Shown piece by piece: positions 10,763-23,227 of a stretch of DNA of 64,000 bases (position 1 is the first letter of the stretch; every line of letters starts with the position of its first letter). The notes below the pieces were generated by a model. That model was not told the origin of the DNA. It saw nothing but the letters and a program-made list of their open reading frames with translations, and did no database searches. Made by a program: the position numbers and the translations under genes. The DNA comes from Sepioteuthis lessoniana (lineage: Eukaryota; Mollusca; Cephalopoda; Myopsida; Loliginidae), in the NCBI GenBank assembly GCA_963585895.1, contig OY757904.1:163975213-164039212 (forward strand). The letters run 5' to 3'.

Positions 10763-13700
10763 CCAGCTCAACATGGAACTGCTATAAAACGTTGATCTTG
10801 TTCTGTAAATAATGTCAGGTAAGGTTCAATACCACCCAAGTTGACAGAAGAAAGAATCAATTTATTGGGAGAGAAGAAAGATTTCAGCCTTCATTCATTG
10901 CTCCATTTTGGTTTGGTGCTCTCAACCTATTTGTAAAAGACTTTTGCACTTAAAAGGATTTTGTGTCAGTCTTTATTGAAGGAGAATGAATTTATTTTTG
11001 TGGATCACAAATTCAATTTTGAAAAACATTTTTATTTTTTGTGGCAGCAATTCAGAAGTAAAACTTGTATGTCACAGTTCTAAAAATTCTTTTGGAGTTT
11101 CCGATTGATGTATTATAAAATGTCAGGAAATCAAATGATCATCTTGATTTCTTTCAACTGATCTAATTTATCAAAAATTAATTTTGGGAAATTTGATGCA
11201 ACTTTACGTATCTTAAATTTAAATGGAAATTTTTTAATTCAAAATTGACTTAAGTAAAAAGTCATAGAAAGTCAAAGTTGATTTTTAGTTTTATCTTGAA
11301 AAGTCTTCAAATCTTGTCAGTATTTTGACCTTCAAAAAAGATTTTGTAAAGAAGAAAAAGTTATTTAAAAAAAAAAAGTCTTCTAATTCAAATTGGTATG
11401 AAATTAAATTTTTAAGTACCATCAGCATGTAAATATATTTTTTTTAAAGTTGTTATAAAATAGTTTTATTTTCATACAGAATTTTACTTTGAATAATTGA
11501 ATGTACGCAAATTAAAATTGGGCCAGTTTTTAATATTAATGAAATTTGTTTTGGTATTTAAGATGAACAACCAATTTTTATTATCTCAAAGTTTTTTTGT
11601 TTTTTTTTCCTTCCTGTCTGCTATCAACTGATTAGAGGAGTTTCAAAATGTCGTGTCAGAAATGAGTTATCTTAACAGACCACAAAAATAATAAAAAAAG
11701 TAAAACAAAAAATATCCCCTAAAAACTGCAAATATTGTAGAAATTAAAACTATTTTGGATTCTCTGTGCATTTTTTTTCTCCATCTTCATTCAAAAAAAA
11801 AATTGACACTTCATTATTGGTTTTCTAATTTACTCCGTAAATGTTTTTAATTGTTTAGCTAAATTAATGCATAGATAGTTGTATTGATACCAAGTTGTAT
11901 CTCAGTATTTTTTACTTTTTTTTATTTTTTACTTTTTTTTATTGATTTTGGGATGGTATTCATAGCACAAAGTACATTAGAAATTTCATTAAAGAAAATT
12001 AATAGCCAGAATATTTTTGTCTGAAATTGTTAGCATATTAGATAAACCCAAGTTTAATAATTAGAAAAAAATTTTTTAGAAGTTTATTTGAATTGAATCT
12101 TCTGAAGAAAAGTAAAACCTATAGAATTTGCATTGTGTGTATATAGCACCTAACTTTAATCATGAACTATTATAAAAACATTTATGCCAGAGGTTTTCAG
12201 TCTTTTTCTTCTATTATACCAATTCTTCCTGTCCAGTGGTGTTGGAATTATCCTTCGAAGAGTATCTTGTAAAATATGTATATCGTTGAATAGGCAATAT
12301 TTGTCAGTAATTAAAATTTTTTATTTGAGGTGGATAATTAGGTCTCTTTTCAACAAGTAATTCAGTTTCAGGCTGAAATTTAGAAAGACGTCTGCATATT
12401 CTTGATTGACTCTTTGACAGTTTTTATTTAAGCATGTTGCGGAAAAACCTGGTTTGCAATGGTAAATAAATGAAGTTACAAAAAATATTTAGTTGAGTGG
12501 AAAGATAATTTTTGGTATTGCGGACTGTCTTGCAGGTTTACTTAACATAATAGTTGAATTATAAAATTTCAGTACCAACTTGCGTAGACTTGTTCAAGAA
12601 GTAATAAATGTTTTCTCTGCCTGGTACACTGTTGCCAAAACGTCATTTAATGCACTATACTCCTGAGGTAAGAGAAATGATCTTGTTTATAAATGTTGAC
12701 TTAAAGTTAAAATAGCAATTCAGTTGACATTATCTAGATGATTTTTTGTTTCTCTTTATTAAAACATTTTAAGATTAATAACAGTTCATTGGTTCTACAG
12801 GTTAAAGTTTAAATAACTGAAAGCCTTTATAAAATTTAGGTTTTGAATGAAATTTTTCTCTATTTTAATTATTTGTGCATTATTGAAGAAATATGTAAGT
12901 TGGATGACAGAAAAACAGATTGAATAATGCAAACATGAATGCTACTTTAACATTTCAGTGGTATGGGAAAATTAATATCTCAATGAGATGAATTCTAACA
13001 ACCACTGTTAAATAGGATAATCTGACTTTATGCTTTTTATATTTCGAGAGATAATTATTTTTCTGATAAGCAGTGGGAAGCGGCGAGATAAAAATGTCAT
13101 TTTTGGGATAATCTGCTTGGTTTCTGTCATCAAATTCGAGCCTTTTAACATTCACTTGATAAATTGGGATTATTTTCTCTTCATAGATAATAGATGTATT
13201 GATAGTTCTCATACTACTTAGTATTTTGAGGATAACAGATTTTCAGACCACTTAAAGTTTTCAGTTTTTAAAGTAAGAAATTTGAATATGAGCTGGGAAT
13301 ACAGATCTATTTTTTCCTTCTGAAAGAAACTTCAGGTGGGTTGTATAATTCAGAAAATAGGAATAAAATTTCAAGAATATATCAATATTTAAAGCTGATT
13401 GAAACTACAGCATCATATTAAAAGCATAAGTGATAAAGCTGTAATAATTTTGATAATGATTTAAAGCTCAAAAGAGTGAGAAATCTTGTTACTTCATAAA
13501 TTTCTCGTGTGTGGAATCCTTATAGTTGAGAAACAGGAATTTTGAGTCATCAATATCTGAGAAAATTAATAACAGGAATGTAAAGAAGAACCCTCTGCTA
13601 AATGATGGATGAGTTTTGCTGATTCATGAGTTAAATTGAAAAATTATGTTAAAAACGGATTTGCCCAATTTTAAAGAAATTAAAATTTTTATGCTTCCGT

Positions 13701-14926
13701 TTGCTTCTACAGTTGATTTATCTTTGTCACTTGTTTTTGTTGAAAATGTTCTCTTAAAATTTTCATAATCTTCATATTTATTTTTGTCTCTTGTCTTTCT
13801 GATTAGAAACCAACAAAATTATTAAACCCTTAAAGTTATTTTCATTAGCTTGAATCAATGTTGGGATAAAATAAGATGCCAGTAAATCCTTTATGACCCA
13901 TGTGCAATGAGAATTAAGATTAAGATTTGTTATATTTTTAAAATTATGAAACTGGCTTACCTTGCTTTATTTTAATTTGTTGCTGGAAGTTATTGTGAAA
14001 GAATTGACTAAGGTATGTGTGTGTGTGTGTGGTGACCTGCAAAGACTTCATAATTAGCCATTTTGTATTTGGTTGAATATCTAACAGTTTATGATCCATT
14101 TGGTAGATTTTAAGCTGATAAAATTTAGGCTTTTTCCTTAGGTAAACATTGTGGTTGTGTTGACAAGCATTTGGAGAATTTCCACAAGCAAATCAATGCT
14201 TTTCATAAGATGTCAAGATGTCACTGGTTTTGCAGTGAATAAACTTTATTTTAGTCTGACTCAAGGACACGTTAGTGGGACCCCTTTTGGTAATTGGTTT
14301 TTAGTTGACTCACTGTTAAGTGGTCATGTTTGACTGAATCTTGTATATTAGTAAAGGTCATCTTTTATAATTCTGGAAATTAGATTTTTTACCTTATTCT
14401 GTTTCTGTTTAGTTTTTTCATAAGTAAAAGTGAATTTCTAATTTATTTAAGATATACAAAACAATGAAATTGACTTAAAATATAAATTGTCAAAGAATTT
14501 GTTAATACCTGTGCAGCAGATTTTGGGAATTGTTACTCGGTCCTATGCAATTTAGATTTGTCTATTTCCTCATTTATTTTGTGGGTCCAATCAAATGATC
14601 ATGAAAATAAATGTTGAAGTATATAATGTAAGCCAAAGAAAATTGAATATTGCATTGGCATGCCATTTTCCTTGGTTAGGATTGAATTGTATTCAAATGT
14701 GTCAATTTTTTTTCAAAGACTTGGCTGAAATTATCACTTATTTTTATGAAAAGTTTTGGCTGCAACTTCAAAAGATGAAAATAGATAAACTTCCCTGGCA
14801 AATTTTCCTAATTTTTGAGTGCATGCACACACATTCAAATTGGAATACCCAAAGATAAGACCTACTTAGGAATGTAGCAAGCTTCTTATATCCGATTAAG
14901 GGTGGCTGTTATGAAGTCACTAAGTG

Positions 14927-14927
<1 letters not shown>
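8361..14927. other. Gene-free AT-rich DNA, possibly extended 3' UTR
   Basis: There is no credible coding exon and no recognisable LINE, SINE or DNA transposon. Long poly-T tracts occur at 9790-9823, 9965-9987 and 10722-10760. Small open frames here (for example 8929-9315) are Thr/Leu/Phe-rich translations of simple sequence and are not supported as genes. Confidence 0.5.

Positions 14928-14969
<42 letters not shown>
14928..14969. repeat. (TA)n microsatellite
   Basis: Uninterrupted TA repeat. Confidence 0.95.
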
Positions 14970-14971
<2 letters not shown>

Positions 14972-17900
14972 CTTCAGGGAATTTAATAAAGTATGTAATG
15001 TTATGAACTTGCTCTATGGGGTTTCAATTTGTTGGTTGTGTGGTAGGGGTGGATGGCAAGCAAAAAGGTGCCGAAAGTACCAGTTAACTCCAACACATTC
15101 CACATTATTTCAGAGCTATTACCAACTTTCACAAAACTTTCTGCTGACAAGTGGGAGTCCTAAACCTGATGTGATCAAGTATTAAAAAAAAAAAAAACGA
15201 TGTTCAAAGGAGTTGAAAACTCTAAATTTGATCTGTCAATTTAGTTTTCTGCATTGCATTATGTATATTTTCTAGTTTAGGTGAGGCTCAGCAACTCATG
15301 TGCTGTCAGTAATGGTACTTAATGGTTGACTATTATAAAATCTAGAATGTAGTAAAACAGCACATTGATGTTCTAAGTGGTACCTGTGTTAAATTGGATG
15401 GAAATTGATGCAATGTTCTGCTTGGGTGGTTACCATTTTTATTGCATCATATTTGGTTGTACACAGGTTTTGAGTACTTGTGATGCCTGTCCAGAATTCC
15501 CATATTCCTGTGGACACTGCTAAAAACAATAATTGTCCCATAGCCATTACAGCTATAATGCCACAAGTAGACTACCTATAATATCTGGCTGAGCAAAGAG
15601 AGCAAAACGGTCTGTACTGTTGTCTCCTGTTTTTAGAACACACTTTCTGCATATATACTTCCATTTAGATTTAGCACATTTTAAAAGGTAGGATTTGTTT
15701 CACAGTAAGTGAATTTATTTCACTTTGGAGTATTTAATTTTGATTTAAATATGAAATTTGATTCATAAAAATGTGATTTTTCAAAAATCTTAATTAGCAT
15801 TTACAAACTTTGTAAATTATAAAATATAGGAAAACAAAGCCAACTGTCATTTAATTTTGTTCAGATCACTTTGAAAACTGAAGTTGTTATTTTTGATCCA
15901 TCTTGCTTAATAGTTGTAGAACGTAAAATATTTGAGTTGTAATAAGAGGAAGAAAGAAGAGAAAAAAAAATGGTAATCTAGTAAGTTTGAAAATATCTTT
16001 TTTTTCCCCCTCTCTTCATAAAGGATATTAAGTATTTCATATGAAATGATTTAAAAAAAAAGAATAATATAATGCAAATGAAGGATTAGGGGAAAAATTG
16101 GATTATGCCTTGAGAAACATTTGATTTTTCACCCATGATGAAAGCATTGAACTGATATTCAATTAAATTTTATACACTAAAATTTCATATAAAAGTTGCT
16201 TTATTTTTAAAAGTTGCTTTTTTTTAGGGGTATAAAGTATTTTTCTGAAATTTAACAGCTTTGTTTTTGATTAGCCTTCATCTTTCCTTGTTGACATTGA
16301 ATATATCCAACTTTTAACAAACACATTTTTGTGTGGCTTTTGTAGAGCAAAAGAAAACCATTTTCAAAAATCCAAGACGTGGAATTGATATTCTTAAAAA
16401 AAAAAAAAAAAAAATGGTTTAATTAGTTATTTAAAATATTGCCTTAACAGCAGAGTGACTTTGTGTGAACTTTTTTTTTTCTTATTTTTGTTCTATGGTA
16501 GGTCATTGAATTTTGGAAAGTAATTTCAGGAAATTTAAGGATTTATTTTGATTGTTCTGTGGACAAATATTTGATTTTACATTTAATTAAAAATGTCTTT
16601 GCATGACTTAGTATTCGTCAATTGAAATTATTCTGACATTTCTTTTTTTAGACATGGAATTGCTTGGGAAAAAAAATAAAAAAAAATAAAAATGCAAGTC
16701 TAATAATTAAATGATAATGTTCCAAACAGAAACCCTTTTCATTGAATAAACATGGTGGAATCAATGATCCATCCAATATCGATAGCTAAAGAGGTATGTG
16801 GGTGGGGGGAATTAGCGCTTCATTATGAATTATTATTTTTAAAAAATGCTGTAAGGATTGATTAATGTATTTTCCACACATTTCAGCTTTATTTCTTCAC
16901 GAATGCCTATAAATGAGTATTTTTCTGGTAAGTTTTACCAAGTATTTAAATTATGCATTCTTCTTGGTAAAATTATGATGTAAAATTCAGATAGTATTTT
17001 TAACTCCATGTATGTGCGTCTTAACAGCAATTTATGTAAAATATGTTGTAAAGTTTCCATTATGGAACAACTCACTGATCTTAAAGAATAATTTTAATCT
17101 AAGTGAAAGATCGCATTTTTTCCTATTATTCAATCCATTGGAATGTTCTGTCTTGAAGGCACTGGGTTTATGAATAGTTGAAAAATCGGATGCAATTCTT
17201 GGATTCAAAATAATAATCTTGGATGGGACGGGTCTTAATTATGCAATCAAGAAACAACCCGTAATCCTTATTTCAGCAAATAATAAAAATCCCCGCCACA
17301 AACAAAATAATTTACTTGAAAAATTTATTATATAGTTTAGAGTTACTTCCCTTGGCACAATGTCAAGTTCTCTCCCTTAGTTGATGTTTTCGTTTGATTT
17401 CATTTCACTTCAAAAATTCATTAAATATCTATTCGCCAGAATTAAAATAACTTTTATCATTGTATACAGTTTGCTTTAACTAATTATCTTTTGTCTTCCC
17501 ATTTTTTTTTTCCTCCCAAAGAAGGTTGGAAAGCACACCCTCCCTAAAAAATTGTGGGAGTAAAAAATAATGAAGACAACAGCATACAATAAATCTATCT
17601 CCTAAAATAGTGAGAAAACCTATTAAAAGTTATTTACATTTTCCATAATTGTAAAACATTGAATGACTAAATTTGATGCCACAAATGTATTTACATATTT
17701 TGTATATTTCAAATGAAACTGATAACAAAATTGTCTATTGGGTAAGACCTTAAGAGGCCACTGGGCTAATAGAATTTGAGACCTTTTCATTACATATACT
17801 CACCTCCCACCCTTTATATGTCAAAAGAAAAAAAGATGCTTCTTTGATGTAAATCATGAAACACTTCAACTTATAATCTCTGATTTTGAAACTCAATCCA

Positions 17901-20146
17901 TTTCATTAGCAACCTCATTTTTTTTACATCCTATAGAAATATATTCAGTATAAAGGCCCTATATTACACTTAAATTCAAGTATTTAAGTTCTTAAACAAA
18001 ACATCCTAAAAATATAAAGAGGATGGAGAAGGAAAATTTTGACATACTACATCTTTGCATCACCACTTCTGAAAAAAACAAAACAAATTGTTAACTTCAA
18101 ATTCTTAGAGAAGAATGTTTGGGTTAGTAGTAGGAAGTGGGGGTAAAGAGGTTCATGCTTTTTCAAGTCCAAAAGTGAACATCATAATATTATGAATGGA
18201 ATTTGAACTTGCTTACTATAATGTCACAATCCAGTCCATTATCCATAAGTCAACTCCCTTTTCACACACAGTATAAATCCAATTTACAGATACAGTGGGG
18301 AAAAAAATCAATTTTATATTAGATTAACTTTTTTCTTGAATTGTTTGCAACAAAATCTTGATTAAATCAAAAGAAATTTAGAAAAAAAAATGCTGGGGCC
18401 CCTGAGTTACAGCCCATATTAGTCCATATGTAAATCAGGCATTGGTTGGAGGTTTGGTATTTTATTCTGAAATTCCCCATCAGTTTAAGCCTATAGAAAA
18501 GGAATTGAGATTGAAACATTTCTTTTACTTACCATTAATTAAAAGTAATTTAGATTTCTAAATTCAACAGCTTCAAAATAATCCAAAAAGGAATTGTCAG
18601 CATCAAGATAGATAAGATAAAAATTAAAAATTCTGAAACTTGGGAAAATATTTTCAGGTCTTGATTTTCAAGAAAAGGCAAATCTATGAATAAACTTTGA
18701 AAAAGAATTTGAAAATTAAGGTTTTTTAAATATTTGTTGGAGAGAAAATATTTTGTAAGTATAACATTTTCTCCAAAGAATTTAAGAAAAAACATGCACA
18801 TGAATTTTTTTCATAAATTTTAATAGAAAAGATAAAAAATACAATGACAAAAATATCACTGAACGTACATAGAAAACATTTGGCACATAGTTCCAAATTT
18901 GTGTGTGGATGAAACATTTGAATTTAGAAAAAATATAAGAATTCAAGTTACTGTTATGTTTTGCATTTTTGAAAACAAGTTTTTAATCCCCAAAATAAAA
19001 AAAATTCTAAACATAAGAAAAGAAGTTGAAAAATTCGAAAGTTGAAATTTTATCATCTTGTAACAATAAAAGATGGAAATAAGTGGGGACAAAGATATTT
19101 GCAGAGAAGAAATAAAATCTTGTCTCATTTTCATGTGAGTCAAACAGGAAAAAAGTGCAGATAATAACTTTCAATAAGCTTCAAATATTCTGATGGTTTG
19201 TATTTGAAATATTCTAAGTTGTTGACAGTTACAATTCAATGAAATATTTAATTTGTAAATTACAAAAAATAAATTAAGAAAATTTCAATTTTTAGAAAAT
19301 ATTTTAAGATATTTGCTTTTTATTTTTTTAATAGAAAATGTCTTTTCTAAATTTTAGAAAGATTAAGGAATTTTTGTGAAAGCCTTTTCTGCTAAAATAA
19401 AAATATATCTTTGTGCATAAAATGTAGAAACATTTGTGCCATTTAAGAAAAATAAAGTACGTTAGGTAAAATATTTTCTTTTGAAACAATGACAATTCAT
19501 AATTGTCAAGTTTTGCAGTATCATTCTTCAAAGAAATAAAGGTAAAAATGGCTTCAACTGGTAAATAAACCAGTTCTTGTATTAAAAAATAACAAATGAA
19601 GAAACTTGAAATACTTTAGAGCAATTTTCAAAAGAACTTTAGATCCATACCTTTACAGTCCCAAAATATTCTAAGTGTTAACAGATTAAAAAAGTAACAT
19701 TTGTCAAAATTTCTGCAAAAGTTGTTTAACTTTTCCTAAAAGTATATAGAATTGAAAGTCAAATTTTTCTTTCAAATTTATTTTCATATTTTTTAAAAAC
19801 TTAACATTTTCAACAGAAAATGAAAAAATTCAAAGAAAAAAGAAAGATTTTTGTCACAAAGATTTTTGAAGTGGGGGAAGAAGAAATGATTGATTAAAAT
19901 AAATAAATAGATAAAAATAAATGAACGATGACAAATCAGTTTGTAGGAAATTCAAAAAAACTTAATATCAAAGTTGGCATTTCATAAAATTATCATTTTT
20001 AAACTTGTGACAAAACTCGTGTTCAGTTATTAAATTAAGTTGACTTGGTTCCCAATATTTATTTACTAAGCTTAACGTTGTCAGTCACAAGACAGCCATT
20101 ATTGAGCATCTAGTACAGAAAAATCTCTTTAGGAATAGTCTGAGAT

Positions 20147-20149
<3 letters not shown>
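14970..20149. other. Gene-free AT-rich DNA
   Basis: Nothing coding is seen. A weak SINE-like remnant, with a diverged B box (GAATTTGAACTTG), lies near 18195-18265 on the minus strand. The rest is unassigned AT-rich sequence between the two convergent genes. Confidence 0.45.

Positions 20150-20229
<80 letters not shown>
20150..20229. repeat. (TC)n(TA)n compound microsatellite
   Basis: A TC run to about 20178 is followed by a TA run to 20229. Confidence 0.95.
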
Positions 20230-20232
<3 letters not shown>

Positions 20233-20886
20233 ACATAAAGCATTTTCATTTTTTACAAAGATTTATAACAAGGCTTGTTTCATGAATATATGTAAAGACT
20301 ATCTGATAATGCCATTCAGTTGGACTTGAAGTTAAAAATTTCATATCATATATTATAAAAATAACAGTAATTATTGAAAAGCTGGCAATTTTGAGGCATT
20401 ATTTAAGTTGGGTCTCAAAGCTACTGAAGGTACTTGCAGAATTGAGCGGGATATCTTAACAGAAATATTTTTATATTAGAGGTGATGATTTTGTTGCTTG
20501 TAATAAAACTCAGAAGTCAACAACCATCTGTTGTCATTATACTTTAAAATGCAAAGTAGAAGAAAACCCCACTCCAGTATTCATAAACTTTCAGAAAAGC
20601 TAGGATCATTGAAAAATAATATGTTGGGAATTAAATAAACTTAAAAAAAACACAAGTGTACTCAATAGATTCCTCCTGAATATTCAGTAGATTAAAAAAT
20701 AACAATACTTCTGGTAAACCTCCACGTGTCTGTGTGTGCATGTATGCAAAGCAGAACGAGGAAAAGTCCAAAAATAAAAAAGGCAGTTAAATCTAGAATG
20801 AAAAACAAGAAAAAACGTTTCAAAACTGCAAGACTTGAATAATGGCTACTTTTGGAGAAATATCTTTAACAGATGGCTCACAAGAG

Positions 20887-20892
20887 TTTATT
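20887..20892 (-). terminator. Candidate poly(A) signal of the MYORG-like gene
   Basis: AATAAA on the minus strand, about 385 nt past the stop codon at 21275. The position is plausible for a 3' UTR end, but the motif is frequent in this base composition. Confidence 0.28.
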
Positions 20893-21274
20893 TAGATCTT
20901 GCTATCACAGAATGCAAGAGGTTTTTAAAGATGTTATTTTTTTTAAATAACCATTTGCATAACTAGTAATAACCAAAGACATCAAGGAACACAATTTTTA
21001 GCCTTTCTTTTTAGTGAAATCATGAGGTATAGTAATGGAACCAGATGCTCAGTGTCAAGGCTTCATTAAGAATAGTAATTTTGATTGTGTTTCAAGTGAG
21101 AATAAAAATGAAAACCAAAGAACTGGTAGAATAAGAAAAGAAAACAATAACAGATTTCTACTCCTCACTTTGAATTGGCAATGAACAAACTCATAAACTT
21201 TTCTTAAATCAAATCTGCTACTGAAGATGAATTTGATTTTATAAATGAATTGAAGAATTTTCCTTTGAGGACAT

Positions 21275-23227
21275 TTATCTTTCTTCATCAGGAAGAAGCC
21301 TAAAAATGGCTATGGAATCTAAATGAGTGATGTAATTGTAAAGCCAAGTTCCTCCTTTGATTTCCAGATTGAGTTTGAGGTCTTTCCAACGGCCCCGAGG
21401 CAAGTAAATGTCTCGCTTGCTCTGCCCTTCACACATATTGGGAGCAACCATCAGGTCATCCCCAATCAAAAATTGATCATGGACTTGCAAAGCTGTTGCG
21501 TCCATTGGACTGTTCCACCAAAGAGGTCGAATGATTGGCATGCCATTTTGAATTTGCTCATAAATTCTAACAATGGTTTTGTAGACAAATTTTTGGTGAA
21601 GTAGAACCATATTTTTTAGAAGTGTGATCATTTGAGAATTGTACAATTGTCTGTGATATGTGAAGCGGATAACAGGAAGTAGAGAAGCAAGTCCAATGTA
21701 TTTCATATAGAGTTCTTGACTCACATTCACCAGATTAGCTGGTCCAAGTGCAATGTAAGGATAACCAAGTAGACCAACCGTCAACACCTGCGAGACAGCG
21801 TTATCGAAACAAACATAATTGCCATGTTTTATAAAAACAGGCTTCACATTAACCACAAAAGATTTGTGCTGCTTGTTAATGGCAGAGTCAAAATAGAGGA
21901 TTTTAGAAGTATTCAAATAAAGAGCAGCCATTCTGTCAATATAGTCCTGGACTGTATAACTTGTATTGTAAAAGTGAGGTTGAGCAGGAATGTAACTTTG
22001 TCCCATTGCCAAACTTCTAAGACCGCCGAATGCTGGCATTTCAGATACTTTGCTTAGCTTAGCTGAATACCATTTTAAAGCTTCGGGGTTTGAGATATCA
22101 ACCACAGCCATTTGTTTCTCCTGCCACTTGACTAGCCGAGTTACATCTCCCGGGGAATCTTTAATGAAATAACCTTTTATCATTCCAGTTTTAAAGTCTT
22201 GTGATGTAAAATGGAAATAAGGACTCACAGGATAAATGATACTCATTTCTTTTTTGTTCACTTCTTGCAGAAACTCAGATGCATTTGGAAATTGTTTTTC
22301 ATCAAAAATGAAATCTCCTTGACTTTTCTGCCATTTGTCTGTTAATTCAATTAATGTTTTGTTTCTGTTCTCATTAAATTCATTCTGGAGAAAATTTGAA
22401 ACCAGATTTTGGAAGGTGATATTTTCAAGATTCTGGTCAAAAGACCAAGTGATTGTTTTTAGGAGTTCCACATTTTGTAGAACTTGATTACATGTCTGAG
22501 GAAAGAATATCTTCTGAGAATTCACATGTGCAACTTTGATGTTGTGACCTTGACAAATGTGATAATACAAAATTTGATTGCGGTCAAGAGATATAAATTC
22601 GGGTTCTAGACAGAACATTTGGTTTCCTGAAGAATTCCAGCTTATTTTAAATGGGTGGGTGGTATTCACAATGATTGTCACCCCAGCAGAATTAATCCAG
22701 TATGGTTCAAGGATGGCACCAAATGTATCAGAAGATTCAGGGACAAAACTGACAAAGTCAGTTTGGAAGTTTTTAATGGGCCACGTTTGATTCGAACCAA
22801 TGTTCATGCCATACCAAAATGAATCTGCCAGACTGTAACAATCTCGAAAGCGTTCGGCCGCTGATGCATTCCATTGGATTGAATAGCAATAAAGGTCCTT
22901 CTTATCTTCATGAATAATTTGCAATTTAGATGACATTTTGCTTTGATAACACAACTCGTGAATTGTCTGTTCTTTGATGTTTGGTTGGCAATAATGAAAT
23001 TTGGAAGTTAAGTTCATTCCCAACCTTCCAATCAGAGTTGTATCTCCCCATTGATTATAAAGCTGCAGTCGGCGAGATTCCTCTGCAAAGTGGATAAGTC
23101 GACCAACTATGATGGCTTGGGTCTGACGAGCATGCAATACTCTGACTGATATGAAACCAGCCAAAATCAGCACAAACAACAATGCCACAGAATATCGCAG
23201 AAGCAATGTATTTTCTTGGTTTAGATT
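21275..23227 (-). CDS. MYORG-like: Last exon of MYORG-like gene: membrane anchor and GH31 domain
   Basis: 650 codons plus stop in one exon, after an excellent acceptor (a T-rich tract ending TCTTTGGCAG at 23228). The exon opens NLNQENT before the hydrophobic anchor LLLRYSVALLFVLILAGF. There is no ATG at the start of the long open frame (the codon at 23206 is TTG), which shows it continues from an upstream exon. It covers the whole ectodomain to LLPDEER. The catalytic-site substitutions are described in the gene entry. Confidence 0.88.
   Translation of the reverse strand, partial: NLNQENTLLLRYSVALLFVLILAGFISVRVLHARQTQAIIVGRLIHFAEESRRLQLYNQWGDTTLIGRLGMNLTSKFHYCQPNIKEQTIHELCYQSKMSSKLQIIHEDKKDLYCYSIQWNASAAERFRDCYSLADSFWYGMNIGSNQTWPIKNFQTDFVSFVPESSDTFGAILEPYWINSAGVTIIVNTTHPFKISWNSSGNQMFCLEPEFISLDRNQILYYHICQGHNIKVAHVNSQKIFFPQTCNQVLQNVELLKTITWSFDQNLENITFQNLVSNFLQNEFNENRNKTLIELTDKWQKSQGDFIFDEKQFPNASEFLQEVNKKEMSIIYPVSPYFHFTSQDFKTGMIKGYFIKDSPGDVTRLVKWQEKQMAVVDISNPEALKWYSAKLSKVSEMPAFGGLRSLAMGQSYIPAQPHFYNTSYTVQDYIDRMAALYLNTSKILYFDSAINKQHKSFVVNVKPVFIKHGNYVCFDNAVSQVLTVGLLGYPYIALGPANLVNVSQELYMKYIGLASLLPVIRFTYHRQLYNSQMITLLKNMVLLHQKFVYKTIVRIYEQIQNGMPIIRPLWWNSPMDATALQVHDQFLIGDDLMVAPNMCEGQSKRDIYLPRGRWKDLKLNLEIKGGTWLYNYITHLDSIAIFRLLPDEER

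Noticed and set aside
10805-12145. Pumilio-type TGTAAATA/TGTATATA sites in the putative long 3' UTR
   Set aside because: The few sites seen are about what chance gives in DNA this AT-rich.
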